Below, in pieces: positions 14,209 to 24,700 of a stretch of 64,000 nucleotides of DNA (the first letter of the stretch is position 1; each line of letters starts with the position of its first letter). Location of the stretch: contig NC_044571.1 of assembly GCF_901933205.1 (NCBI RefSeq), positions 7,975,420 to 8,039,419 on the forward strand, given 5' to 3'. The notes beneath the pieces were generated by a model. It saw only the letters and a program-made list of their open reading frames with translations, ran no database searches and was not told the origin of the DNA. Source of the stretch: Camarhynchus parvulus. Lineage: Eukaryota; Chordata; Aves; Passeriformes; Thraupidae. A program made the translations under genes and the position numbers.

Positions 14209-14660
14209 TAGAATCATGGAATCACACAATAAGCTGAGTTGGAAGAGACCCACCAGGATCATCAAGTGCAACTCCTGGCCCAGCATAGGACAACCCAGGA
14301 GTCACACCATGTGCCTGAGAGCATTGTCCAAACATTTCTCAAATTTCTCAAGGTCTGGTGCTGTGACCACTGCCCTGGGGAGTCTGTTCCAGTGCTGAAC
14401 CACCCTCTGGGGGAAGAACCTTTTCCTAATACCCGGCCTTAACCTCCCCTGACACAACTTCAGGCCATTCCCTTGAGTCCTGTCACTGGTCATGAAAGAG
14501 AAGAGATCTGTACCTGCATCTCCTCTTCCTCCCATGAGGAAGCTGTAACTGCAGTGAGGTCTCCCCTCAGTCTCCTCCAGGCTGAACAGACCAAGTGCCC
14601 TCAGCTGCTCCTCACACGGCTTCCCCTCCAGACCCTTCTCCATCCTCATGTCACACAGTG
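14209..14660 (-). mobile_element. CR1 LINE 3' fragment, antisense
   Basis: The + strand shows the reverse complement of a CR1 3' end (AGAATCATGGAATCAC, TTGGAAGAGACC). On the - strand a frame still encodes the typical end of CR1 ORF2: IRKRFFPQRVVQHWNRLP, then a VVTAPDLEKF stretch and DNALRHMV. It is 5'-truncated and not intact. Confidence 0.9.
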
Positions 14661-14865
14661 GGGCACACACAGCAGGAGCTGGCCAGGCTGACCCAGAGAC
14701 TGGCTGCAATGCTGGGCCATCACCCCCATCCCCTGTGTCCCCACCACATCCTCCTGCCAGGCAATCCCCTCCTTCCCCTGTGGCTCTCAGGCCCTGTCTG
14801 TGCCCCATGACAAGATGAGCCAGGCAGAGCTGCTCATCAAGATGGCTGCTGTACTGTGAGGGTGT

Positions 14866-15046
14866 GAGGCCCTGCCACAGGGTGACCAGAGAAACTGTGG
14901 ATGCCCCATCCCTGGAAGCATTCAAAACCAGGTTGGATGGAGTTCTGAGCAACGTGCTCTAGTGAAAGGTGTGCCTGCCCATGGCAGGGAATTGGAACAA
15001 GATGATCTTTAAGGTCCCTTCCAACCCAAGCCATTTTATGATGGGT
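14866..15046 (+). mobile_element. CR1 LINE 3' end, sense
   Basis: Contains CTGTGGATGCCCCATCCCTG, CTGCCCATGGCAGGG and AAGGTCCCTTCCAACCCAAG then TTTTATGATG, the usual CR1 3' terminus. It converges on the antisense CR1 at 14209-14660 from a different insertion. Confidence 0.88.
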
Positions 15047-15122
15047 TGAGCATTGTGCCTAAATTCACAACTTCAGCTTGAAGGAACTGGAAGTACATTC
15101 CAGAAATCTGCTGGGGTGGAGA
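15047..15122 (+). repeat. Left arm of a 76-bp inverted repeat
   Basis: Starts TGAGCATTGTGCCTAAATTC. It is about 93% identical to the reverse complement of 15829-15905, with about five mismatches in 76 bp. The arms enclose about 700 bp including the 47-bp minisatellite. Confidence 0.85.
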
Positions 15123-15167
15123 AATGCACATTCATTGTGTGTATGGGCCAGCCAAGCCTGCACATCA

Positions 15168-15575
15168 GGTCACTGGGCAGGACCCAGTGCCACTCTGAGT
15201 GTCTGTGTGACACTGGTCACTCAGCAGGACCCAGTGCCACTCTGAGTGTCTGTGTGACACCGGTCACTGGGCAGGACCCAGTGCCACTCTGAGTGTCTGT
15301 GTGACACTGGTCACTGGGCAGGACCCAGTGCCACTCTGAGTGTCTGTGTGACACCGGTCACTGGGCAGGACCCAGTGCCACTCTGAGTGTCTGTGTAGTC
15401 ACTGGGCAACCCATACTTGAGTGTTGTGTGACACTGGTCACTGGGCAGGACCCAGTGCCACTCTGAGTGTCTGTGTGACACTGGTCACTGGGCAGGACCC
15501 AGTGCCACTCTGAGTGTGTGTGTGACACTGGTCACTCAGCAGGACCCAGGGCCACTCTGAGTGTGTGTGTGAGGG
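15168..15575. repeat. 47-bp minisatellite
   Basis: Units begin GGTCACTGGGCAGGACCCAG at 15168, 15215, 15262, 15309, 15356, 15436, 15483 and 15530, an exact 47-bp period apart from a shortened copy and one divergent 38-bp unit at 15398-15435. Each unit contains CACTGGG/CCCAGTG arms that can form a small hairpin. Confidence 0.95.
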
Positions 15576-15828
15576 ATTGTTTGTCTGCAGGAAAGCCTGA
15601 GGTCAGAGTCAATGCTTGTATGAGACTTACCAGGCCTGTTCTCTTCCCATTGCTATGAGAAAATTTGTCACCAGGTTTAAATGGCAGAAGTTGGAACCTG
15701 CTGAATGAAGAGAACAAACACAAATGAAAATACAGTAGCTTTTGCAAGGAGACCTCTCTACCCCAGAAGTCTTGCTACTCTTTCCAGCAACCCCACTGGC
15801 CCAGCTTTCTCCCTCATGTAATTTTGCT

Positions 15829-15905
15829 TTTTCCACCCCAACAGATTTCTGGAACCTACTTCCAGTTCCTTCAAGCTGAAGTTTTGAATTTAGGCACAAT
15901 GCTCA
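15829..15905 (-). repeat. Right arm of the 76-bp inverted repeat
   Basis: Reverse complement of the left arm at 15047-15122, ending GGCACAATGCTCA. The 250 bp between the minisatellite and this arm shows no clear counterpart on the left side. Confidence 0.85.
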
Positions 15906-17741
15906 TCCTTCCTTGAAGTACTTGTGTCAAAAAATGGTAGCACTGCCAACCTCAGAAAGGCAACAAGAAGCAGGAAACTGAAATATTTCTTTTTCACTAC
16001 TATTATGTAGTCCAGACAATTGTTTCTGAACTCCTACCACTCATCTCCATCAGTTAAAACAACTGATCTTGCCAAGTCTCCCAACAGCACAATTGCTGTG
16101 GGCACTAAACTGTAAGCCTTGACCTCCCAAAATTTCTCTGTAGCTGTTCCTCCTTTCTTTGAAAACAGCATCAAGAGCTTCTCTCCTATGCAACCATGTG
16201 AGAGGAGAGCTCAGCACAATCTGTGCTACAGCACTGATAAACTTCTCTCCAAGAGGAATGGAGCAAGGCAGACACACTGAAGACATCCAGCCCCCCAACC
16301 AATGCTGAAAACTTCACCAAGATCAGAGCTTTTCAGAGGAAGAATTCAGTGGCAAAGTTAAATTGCATCAGAATTTCCCACCTGCTTTTTCATTAACAAA
16401 GTCTGAGCTTGTGCCACTGAAATCAATGGGAACTTTATTACAGACTAAATCAGAAGAGAAGAGATAAGAAGAAGGGGGGGAAACAATTAAAATCCTGTAT
16501 TTCTAAGTTATAGTTCTTATAAAGGGCCTAATCAGATTCCTGTGCATGTATTTTCTTCATTAGTGCAGCTGGTTGGCCACAAAACATCTACATTGCATTT
16601 ATTCATGCATCCAGAGTGAAAAAAAGATTTTCATACATTTGGAAAAAAAATCTTTGAAATGGGCAGACAAGAACTTAAAATATATTAAGCCAATAACTTA
16701 TATCACAACATAATCCAGAAAGTATTTATCATTCTATCCTTTATCAATCCTTTAGAGATTAATTTATATAAACAGAACAAAAAATTCTTTCATCTGTATT
16801 GAAAAATAACCCCTCTCAACTAATAAAAAAAAAAAAAACCTAAAAAACCTGATAAAAAAATCTCACAATCAAAAAAAAAAAAAACCCAACAAAGGTTAGG
16901 TATAAATACATTTTAGTGATTTTAGGAGTAAAAAATTCCCAGTCAACAATCATCATCCACTCCCAGCTCAAAGGTTCATCTTACTGTGACTGAGGCAGCC
17001 CACAAACCTTGCATGGCTCACAGCTGCAGCAATACTGCCCTTCCTACCTGGATGGGTCATTGATATTGTTATTATTATTAAACTGATTACACACTTCTCA
17101 TGCTGAAAAATGTTTCCTTTAATATTTAACTTTCCTGGAAAGATATGTGTAAAAGGAGAGGTTTTTTAAAAGTCTGCACTTCATACAAAACAAATAGGAC
17201 CTCTCCTTCTTTTTATTAAACTTGGAGGAGTTTGGGTATTTATTATGTTTATTTCAGGGGTTTCTCTGTAATCATAAGGCAAGAATTTATGATTCAAGTG
17301 ACTTGACTTGACTGAATCATGACACAAACCACCCAGGATTTATAGTTTCCTTACACAGTCCCCTTTGGTAACCAGTACACAACACATCAATCTTCAGTGG
17401 TTTACAGACCTCCCCTCTCCCTCCCTTCAGCTCTGCCAGTTGATCTGTAAGGCAGAAATATGAAAAAGTTCCCAATGCTTTGTGTTTATCCCCGAATCCC
17501 ACTGGATGTTCTGCTGCTCATGGCGCCCTTTTCTCTCTTTAACAATGATCCCAAAGGATGATGAGTGCTTCTTATCGGGATACCCCTCACGAATGGGTCA
17601 TCAGGAAGGGACTGGCCAGCCGGGCGTCCAGCAGAGCCCACTGGTCCTTGGCAGCCCCAAGAGCTGCACCAAAGGCACTTTTGAGGCACCAAGTCTATAA
17701 TCTGGTTCTCCTTCACCCTGGATTTCAGTAACATCAGCAGA
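15906..17741. other. Intergenic, no gene seen; A-rich tracts
   Basis: AT-rich sequence with A-runs at about 16826-16885. No recognisable exon. Confidence 0.55.
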
Positions 17742-18268
17742 TATGGGGGCAAGGAGGGGATCCTGCCCCTCTGCTCAGCCCTGTGAGGATCGCCTGGAGT
17801 GCAGTGTCCAGCTCTGGGCTCCTCGGGACAGGACAGACATGGAGCTCCTGGAGCTGATCCAGGGGAGGGTGACAAAGATGATGGAGGGACTGGAGCATCT
17901 CACTGAGGACAGGCTGAGGGAGCTGGGCCTGTCCAGCCCCGAGGTCCCTCATCCCTGTCAGTGTCTGCAGGAGGGTCAGGGCATGGACCAGGCTCTGCTC
18001 CGTGGGGCGATGGGACACGAGGAACAGGCAGATTGATGCCCAAAAGTTCCACCTGAACACGAGGAAGAATTTCTGTCCTGTACAGAGATCGAGCACTGGG
18101 ACAGACTGCCCAGAGAGGGTGCGGAGTCCCCCTCACTGGAGATATTCCAGAACGGTCCGGACACAATCCTGTGCCATGTGCTCTGGGATGGCCCCGCTTG
18201 ACCAGGGAGGTGGGACCAGATGGCGCACTGTGGTCCCTTCCAGCCTGACCCATCCCGAGATCCAGCGG
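17742..18268 (+). mobile_element. CR1 LINE 3' fragment abutting the MED14 promoter
   Basis: Sense CR1 sequence runs from CTCTGCTCAGCCCTGTGAGG through GAGGGAGCTGGGCCTGTCCA, TTCCACCTGAACACGAGGAA and TGGTCCCTTCCAGCCTGACC to the terminal ACCCATCCCGAGATC. It ends where the CpG-rich promoter begins. Several open frames cross it on both strands but are remnants. Confidence 0.9.
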
Positions 18269-18269
18269 T

Positions 18270-18612
18270 TCGGTGGCACACGGACAGCGCCATCCCCACA
18301 TCCCGGGTGTGTCCTCGTGTCCCGCCCGTGTCCCTGTGTCCCTCTGTCCCGCCTGCGTCCCCCCGTCCCGCTGCCCCCGCCCCGCCCGCGCTTCCCGGAA
18401 AGGTTCCCCGTTCGCTTCCGGTTCCGTGCCCCATCATGGCGGCGGCCCCTGCGCCCGGCGGGCTCTGAGCGCTGCGGAGCCGCCCCGCTCCCGCCGCCCC
18501 TTCCCCGCTCCGTCCGTGCGGGGCGAGCCGGGCGCGGTGCCGGCGCCGCCGGGAGCCGTTCCCGGGCTGCCGCGCGGCTCCTGCCCGGGGCCGAGGCGCC
18601 GCCGCCGCCGCC
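18270..18612 (+). promoter_or_regulatory. MED14: MED14 CpG-island promoter and 5' UTR
   Basis: This segment is very GC- and CpG-rich, unlike its AT-rich surroundings, and leads straight to the MED14 start codon. It contains GC-box (Sp1-like) clusters near 18376-18390, an ETS/GABP-like CTTCCGG at about 18415, and an ATGGCGGCGG stretch at 18436 resembling a YY1 core. No TATA box is evident, as is usual for a housekeeping CpG-island promoter. The CpG-rich tract continues through exon 1 to about 18830. The transcription start cannot be placed from sequence alone. Confidence 0.75.
18436..18468 (+). other. Short upstream ORF in the presumed MED14 5' UTR
   Basis: An ATG at 18436 opens a 10-codon frame (MAAAPAPGGL) closed by TGA at 18466, 144 nt before the MED14 start. 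No other ATG occurs between it and 18613. The G at +4 is favourable, the -3 position is C-rich and poor. It matters only if transcription starts upstream of 18436, which is unknown. Confidence 0.45.
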
Positions 18613-18788
18613 ATGGCGCCGGTGCAGCTGGAGAGCGCCCAGCTGGTGCCGGCCGGCCCCGCGTCAGCCCCGGCCCCGCCGGCCCCCGGTGCCGTGACAG
18701 CCGCCGCCAGCCCCGGCTACCGCCTCAGCACCCTCATCGAGTTCCTCCTGCACCGCACCTACGCCGAGCTCACCGTGCTGGCCGACCT
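18613..18788 (+). CDS. MED14: MED14 exon 1 (coding part)
   Basis: Residues 1-58 plus two bases of codon 59. It holds the Ala/Pro-rich N terminus and the start of the conserved N-terminal MED14 domain ([12 protein letters not shown]). Donor is CT|GTGAGT. It is strongly GC-rich because it sits in the CpG island. Confidence 0.95.
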
Positions 18789-21700
18789 GTGAGTGCCGCG
18801 GATCCCTCCGTGCCCGGCTGGCCGTGCCGCCTCGCAGCATCCCGGGAGGATGCGGAGGCCTGGCCAGGGATCTGTCCCGGAGCTCATCCGGGGCTGGAGT
18901 GGGGGGAGGTGGCCGCGATTTCCCATTCATAACATGGTTTGGTTTTGAACGGACCATAAAGATCACCCAGTTCCAGCCCCCTGCCATGGGCAGGGACACC
19001 TTCCCCTAGCCCAGGTTGCTCAGAGTCTCATCCAACCTGAACGTGCCAGGGATGGGGCATTCACAGCTTCTCTGGGCAGCCTGTGCCAGAGCCTGGCCAG
19101 CCGAACAGGGAAGAATTTTCTCCTGATATCTAACCTAAAGATGCCTTTGCATGCAGGTTGGTCTCTGCATCAGGCTGTGTCCAGGGGCACAGTGAAAGCT
19201 GCTGAGTGATCTGTCATAAACAGAGAAAATGACTCTGAGAGCTGAGAGCAGCTGCAGATTGGCTGCTTAAATGCTTAAGTTTGCCCCCAAGTTACTGCCA
19301 AAAAAACCCCAACTGGAGTGCTGGTACTGATATCAAAAATGTGAAACGGGAATGCCTGAAACTGAGATATTTTCAGATGCTGCAACTCCTTGACTTACCT
19401 CTGTAGTTTTTAATATACTATTTGATTATTTTTGGGAAATAAGTTGTTTACATTTACTTAATGATTTGCTATGCTGATGTTGTTGCGTTTGAAGTGGCAA
19501 AACAAAGGGATGTTTTTGGGCCGAGAAAAGCTTCACTTAAAACATTTGGAGTCTGAATAAACCTCTTTCCCCTCTTACTTTGTGGGGAAGCTGTGTGTTT
19601 CAAGAAGTGACATACAGAACAAATGGGAAAAGAGAGGTATAACTCTTGTACAAGTACCATGTCTGGTAAGGGTGCAAACAGAAGTTTGCCTGGTGTGAGT
19701 TAAAGAATGTTCAAACTCTGGAAAGGACAAGGAATTTTAGAGTTTTAGTTTGCTTTGAAAAAACTTCCAAAATATCAGTCAAGAAGTCCTTCCTGTATGT
19801 TTATGGCACATGTAGAGTAATTGATCTCAGCAGCCTTCATCAAACTTTTCACTTAATTTGAGTAGTTCCAGTTTTTTAGTGACAGGTGACTCATGGTGCT
19901 ATATTTTATATACTTTGTAGTTGTGTAGGAGTTCCTGTAACTGAAGGTGTCTAACAAAATTTCTGGTTGTTTGGAATGCAATAGAATGATATATAATATG
20001 TCTTCTTTTTTCCCCCTCTCTTTCATATAGATTACCAAGAAAGACTGATATGGAAAGGTGAGTTATGATAAGAGAATCTGTAATACATGTTAAAACATAG
20101 AACTTCTTTGGGATGTTAATATACTGTTGCTTAAATAAAATCTTTTTCATGTAATTTTAGATTTTATGCAAGAAAATAAGCTTTGTCTGTCTTGCTGTCC
20201 CTGCATAGTTTCAAGATTTTTTTTTTTCAGCGTCCTGTCAATGTTAGGTTTTGTTAGTGTTTGAGTTTATAGATTTTTGGGGTTTTTTATTGCTGTTATA
20301 ATAGGTGAACTGTTAAAGGTGTTTTTCTCTTCATGAATCTTGAAGCAATGAATTGACAGAAAAGCTGATGGAAAGGGAACTGGAGAATTAAATAGATTCT
20401 AGTTAGGGTAATAAAAAATGTTTTGTTCAGAAGAAACAGTTCAGCAATGACAACAAGGTAAAAACCTCTTTTCTGCATTTTTCCATGTTACCTTGTCTTT
20501 CTTATCATGAACAGTTTTCTGGTCCTGTTCTATGTGGTTTTGAAGTGTGAAAATTATTAGAGAGCAAATGTAAGGGACCAGAACAGCATCCTGCTGAGAT
20601 GGAAAAAATCCATTTACTTTTCTGTTTCTCATAATAAATGTTATTAAACTTAGCAGAATATTGTACCCTTTATTTGACATGTTAATTGACCTAAATTTCT
20701 TTAGAGAGATATAGGAGCTATGATATTGCTAAGAATCTTAATGACGAATTCTGTGTACCAGGGTGATCATTAATTGTTATCTCAAACCTTCCAAAACTCT
20801 CATAACATGTGGAATTAATCCCATTTTCATGAAATCATGACCTGGAATGATTACTTGTACCCATTTTCCTTCTGCATAGTATTTTATTATGAGAAACAGT
20901 GTGGGTTTTGATTTGGTTTAGTTTGGGCTTTTAATTATCATAGTATTTACTGAAGAAATGACTTCTGACCTGGGTCCAGAGCTCCCTTGTACTCATGGAC
21001 AGGCTTTTCCCATCTAGATATTTAGCATTTCTAGGTAAAGTTGGATTCTACTTTGTTGGGCTCGGGGATGTGGGCCAACAACTTAAATCCTAATGGATTA
21101 GAGAAAAGAAAATAAGACAGCATTCAATATACAAAAAATGTCCTACAACTGAAATTGTCTTGAAATTAAATGTTCACATCCTTGTTAGTTTTGACTTAAA
21201 ACTTTTCTTGGTGAAATGGATTTCCAGCTCTTGGAGGAGCTCATCTGTAGGAATGTGGCTTAATTATCCATATTTTCTCTAGCTTTGAGACTCTGATGGA
21301 TTCTGTAGTTGGGCTTCAAGCTCTGTTTCTTGGAGTTAGAGCCTGGTCACATGGCACATATACTTTGGTGAAGATGTGGTGGTGTTATCTTGTAATAAAG
21401 TTCACATAAAATGTAAATTTTGTACTACAATGCTTATTTGAAAGATGCTGGGATAAGAAGAGAAAAACTGATGAGAAATTATGCATCGTGGTATAATATA
21501 GTGCTTTTTTTCAGGGTCATTTATTAGTTATCAATTGTAGGAATAAATAACTCTTACATGAAAGTGATTGGATTAAAAAACATTAGTACTGTGGTGGAAA
21601 ATTAATAGTGCTGAGTTGTGGGGGAAGTCCAGGGGCTTTCTTCTTGGTAATGGAGACTGAGTTTTGCACAGTATTGTTATCTTTCTCTGGATGACCTACT

Positions 21701-24700
21701 TCAGTCTTTGACCGCATCACTGTGTGTGTGTTTGTTTTCCTCACATCTAACTAGTTTTTCACTGGTTTAGTTTGTAGCTGTTGTACCTTGGCCTTTTGCA
21801 TTTCTGAAAAGCCTCTGGTTCCATCTTCCCTACAATACCCCTTTAGATACTTGAAGATGTCAGTAGGATCTTGCCACAGCCTTTTCTTCTTAAGCAGGAG
21901 CAAATTCAGCTTCCCCAGTCCATCCTTGTATTCCACATGTTTCCTGTGAATGTGAATCCATCTTCTGATCTCCCTTGATCACAAAGCAGTTCATCCTGTA
22001 GAAGGCAATTTCTTGATCGGGGTGGGTTGCCCTTGGCAAATTTCTGATTATTGTTTCCAGGTTAATTTCATGCTTGGTGTTTATCAGGGCATAGCTTAGA
22101 GACAGATTTATCCTATGAAATTTTTTCTGAACTGAACTTAGGCCAAGTGACCTATAGGTCCCAGGATCCTCCTTTGCCCTCTTGAAGAAGGACATGGTGT
22201 TTGCCTTTTTGCTGTCATCAAGACCTTTGATCACTGTGGGTTTGAAAATGATAGAGAGCATCTTTACAGTGGCATGGATCAGCTCCTTCAGAATCCTTGG
22301 ATGCAACCCATCTATCCAATGGACTTTTTTATGTCAAGCTTGCTTAAGTGGTCTTTAACTTGATTTAATTCTACTGTAGCTAATGCTTTACTCCTCAGAC
22401 TCAGTCATTAGTCTGAAGGATCTTAAATCTGAGATCCAAATTTAGCAGTGAAGACCAAGGGTAAAAAATGCACTGATCAACATGGTTGTTATAAAGATTT
22501 TTAATTTTTGTTCTTTGTTCTTCTTTCCTGAAGTTTCATCTTCCTTGAATGTTTATTTTTGTGTAGCCCAGCATGAGGTCATGTACCTATAATGAAAGGC
22601 AATGTAGCAAATTTGAAGGCCTTTATGTTTTATTAGAGAAGTAGATTCCCAATGCAATTGTCATTCAGGGATGATGGAGGTGGTTCTGGAAGCAGGGTTC
22701 TGTCAAATCAAAGTAACAAGTCTTCTCTAACTTCATTTAAGTGGTATTAATGGAACAGTTACCAGAATACTCTGTCTAGATTTGTCAATCATTTTCATTA
22801 TTAAATTTTTGTGCTTTTTGGGAGCTGTTTTTTTTTAAATTTCTTTTCAGTCACAGAACATCAATTTGAATTTTTTCTGCTATCACGCTGCCTTCACCAT
22901 AGATGTTTGACATAACTACTGGATTTTAGCAACTTCTATGTGGAGTTCATCTGAGAGATTAGATTGCTGGCTTTCTAAAGTCTTAGTGTAGTCATCTTTC
23001 AAATCTCATAAAGTTTTCTTGAATCTTTCAAAATTCTCAACATGCTGTTTTCATAGTGTGGTTACTGTTAGAGCACTGTGTATGTATAGCAGCTTGACCA
23101 CCACTTGAAATCTTAATATCAGGCTGAATGCCATTCCAAAACATGTGCTCTAGAACACAGAGACATTACTGGCTTAATGCCCAAGTTCTTGGATGAGGTT
23201 CACAGTATGTAATGGAAGAAACAGGACCAGATGGTATTAGTTGTGCTTCTGACCTTACATGTTCATCTGCTACAAGCAGATAATGCTTGCACAGAAGAGT
23301 TAACCTCATTACAACCAGCCCTCTCAGCAGAATCAGGCTCTTTTTGTGTTATGAGTTTGTGTTTTACAGATTGGGATCAGAAGGAGAGGCAGCTTCTGTT
23401 TGGTAGAGGCCAATATCTTATGCACTAATTAATGTTCTTTTTGTCCAAGCGCTTCTGTTACTTCAGAAAACCGTATCAGGAAAACAGCTTAGGTTTGGGG
23501 TTTTTTTCCAAATTAAGTAGAAAATCATGGTGAAACTAGTAAATTGAACACATAGAAGGGGAGGAAAACCTCTATAAAGTGTTGAAGAAGTGGTATTTCA
23601 GAGTGTATGGTATTACAGATCTACACAGTAGCTCTGTGTCTCATCTGATGCATCTCCAGTGTAGATCTGTAATAAAGCATGAAAATCTGCCTGTGTCCCT
23701 ATTGCATTCTCTTTTACAAAAATAGCTCTGAAGACATGCAGACATACACTTCTTCATTTGACTGTCTTGTTCAAAAATGGTGGGAGGAATATTGAGAGTC
23801 AGTAAGTTCTTACCTTAATTTCTTTGCAAGGCAGGAATGGAAAGCAAAGGTAAAGGATGGGTTTTTGTGGTCTTCTCCACCTCCACCCTATTTCCATATT
23901 GTAGCCTACTGTGTAAAGATATTGTAAAAATGCTGGAATGATATTTTGTTTAATATTTATTTATCTATTTGTAGTGAATATAAGTGTATTGTTACTGTCA
24001 GGTCCTGTAATCCTTGGATATGTTGCCTAGTTTAAACTTAATCTTAAGCCTTAGGGAAATCCTATAAAAGCTGTAAGGATAATTTAGTTGAGCTCACTAT
24101 GGAATTGTTTCTCTTACAGTCAGTAATTAATTCCTATTAATATGCTTTTTGTTTCACCAGACAGTCATGATTTGTTAGAATCCATGTATGTTGTTAGATA
24201 TTCAAAACAGAGACTTTTTTCCCCCTATGCTCTTAATCAAACAAGCCACTGCATATTACTGATGCCTGCATTAACACAATTAAAAGTTATCATTACAGCT
24301 CTTTTTTAAAAATTGTCACACAGTTAAATTACAGCTTTATTATATATCTGAACATTGGCTTAATGTGCCATTTATTTTTTTCCAGAAAAATAGAGATAGT
24401 GCAGTTTGCAAGTCGCACTCGTCAGCTGTTTGTTCGTTTGTTAGCCTTGGTCAAGTGGGCTAATAATGCTGGGAAGGTGGAAAAGTGTGCGGTAAGTTAG
24501 ACACAGTCTGGCATGAAACAGGCTCTGAGGGATATTGCTGCACCCTGACTTCTTACTACAGAAATTTGAAAAAATATTCCTGTTTAGAAATTGTATACTT
24601 TTTTTATTTAGCAGTTGTTAGTGTTCCCAAAAACTCATCAGTGACATAAAATGAAAGACTTGTCTGCACATAGTGTCAGAAACGATTTGGGTTAAGATAA

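Larger units (their letters stand above)
20058..24385 (+). other. MED14 intron 2 (largest intron)
   Basis: 4328 bp, GTGAGT to TTCCAG. It holds an antisense CR1 (21770-22430) and a 16-bp-arm stem-loop (23611-23674). Nothing else recognised. Confidence 0.85.

Noticed and set aside
14302..14952. 216-codon open frame on the - strand
   Set aside because: Its C-terminal part is the tail of CR1 ORF2 and the rest runs through unrelated sequence into a second CR1; it is a repeat remnant.
15168..15575. Array considered as CRISPR-like because of regular units
   Set aside because: Units are directly adjacent with no unique spacers, in a vertebrate genome; it is a minisatellite.
1..18000. Search for tRNA, snRNA and other small RNA genes
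   Set aside because: No stretch with convincing A/B boxes or conserved small-RNA sequence was recognised by eye; a covariance-model scan would be needed to be sure.
17976..18932. Long open frames on both strands across the promoter (up to 231 codons)
   Set aside because: They overlap each other in several frames, are built from Pro/Arg/Ala codons typical of CpG islands, and cross CR1 sequence and the true MED14 exon 1.
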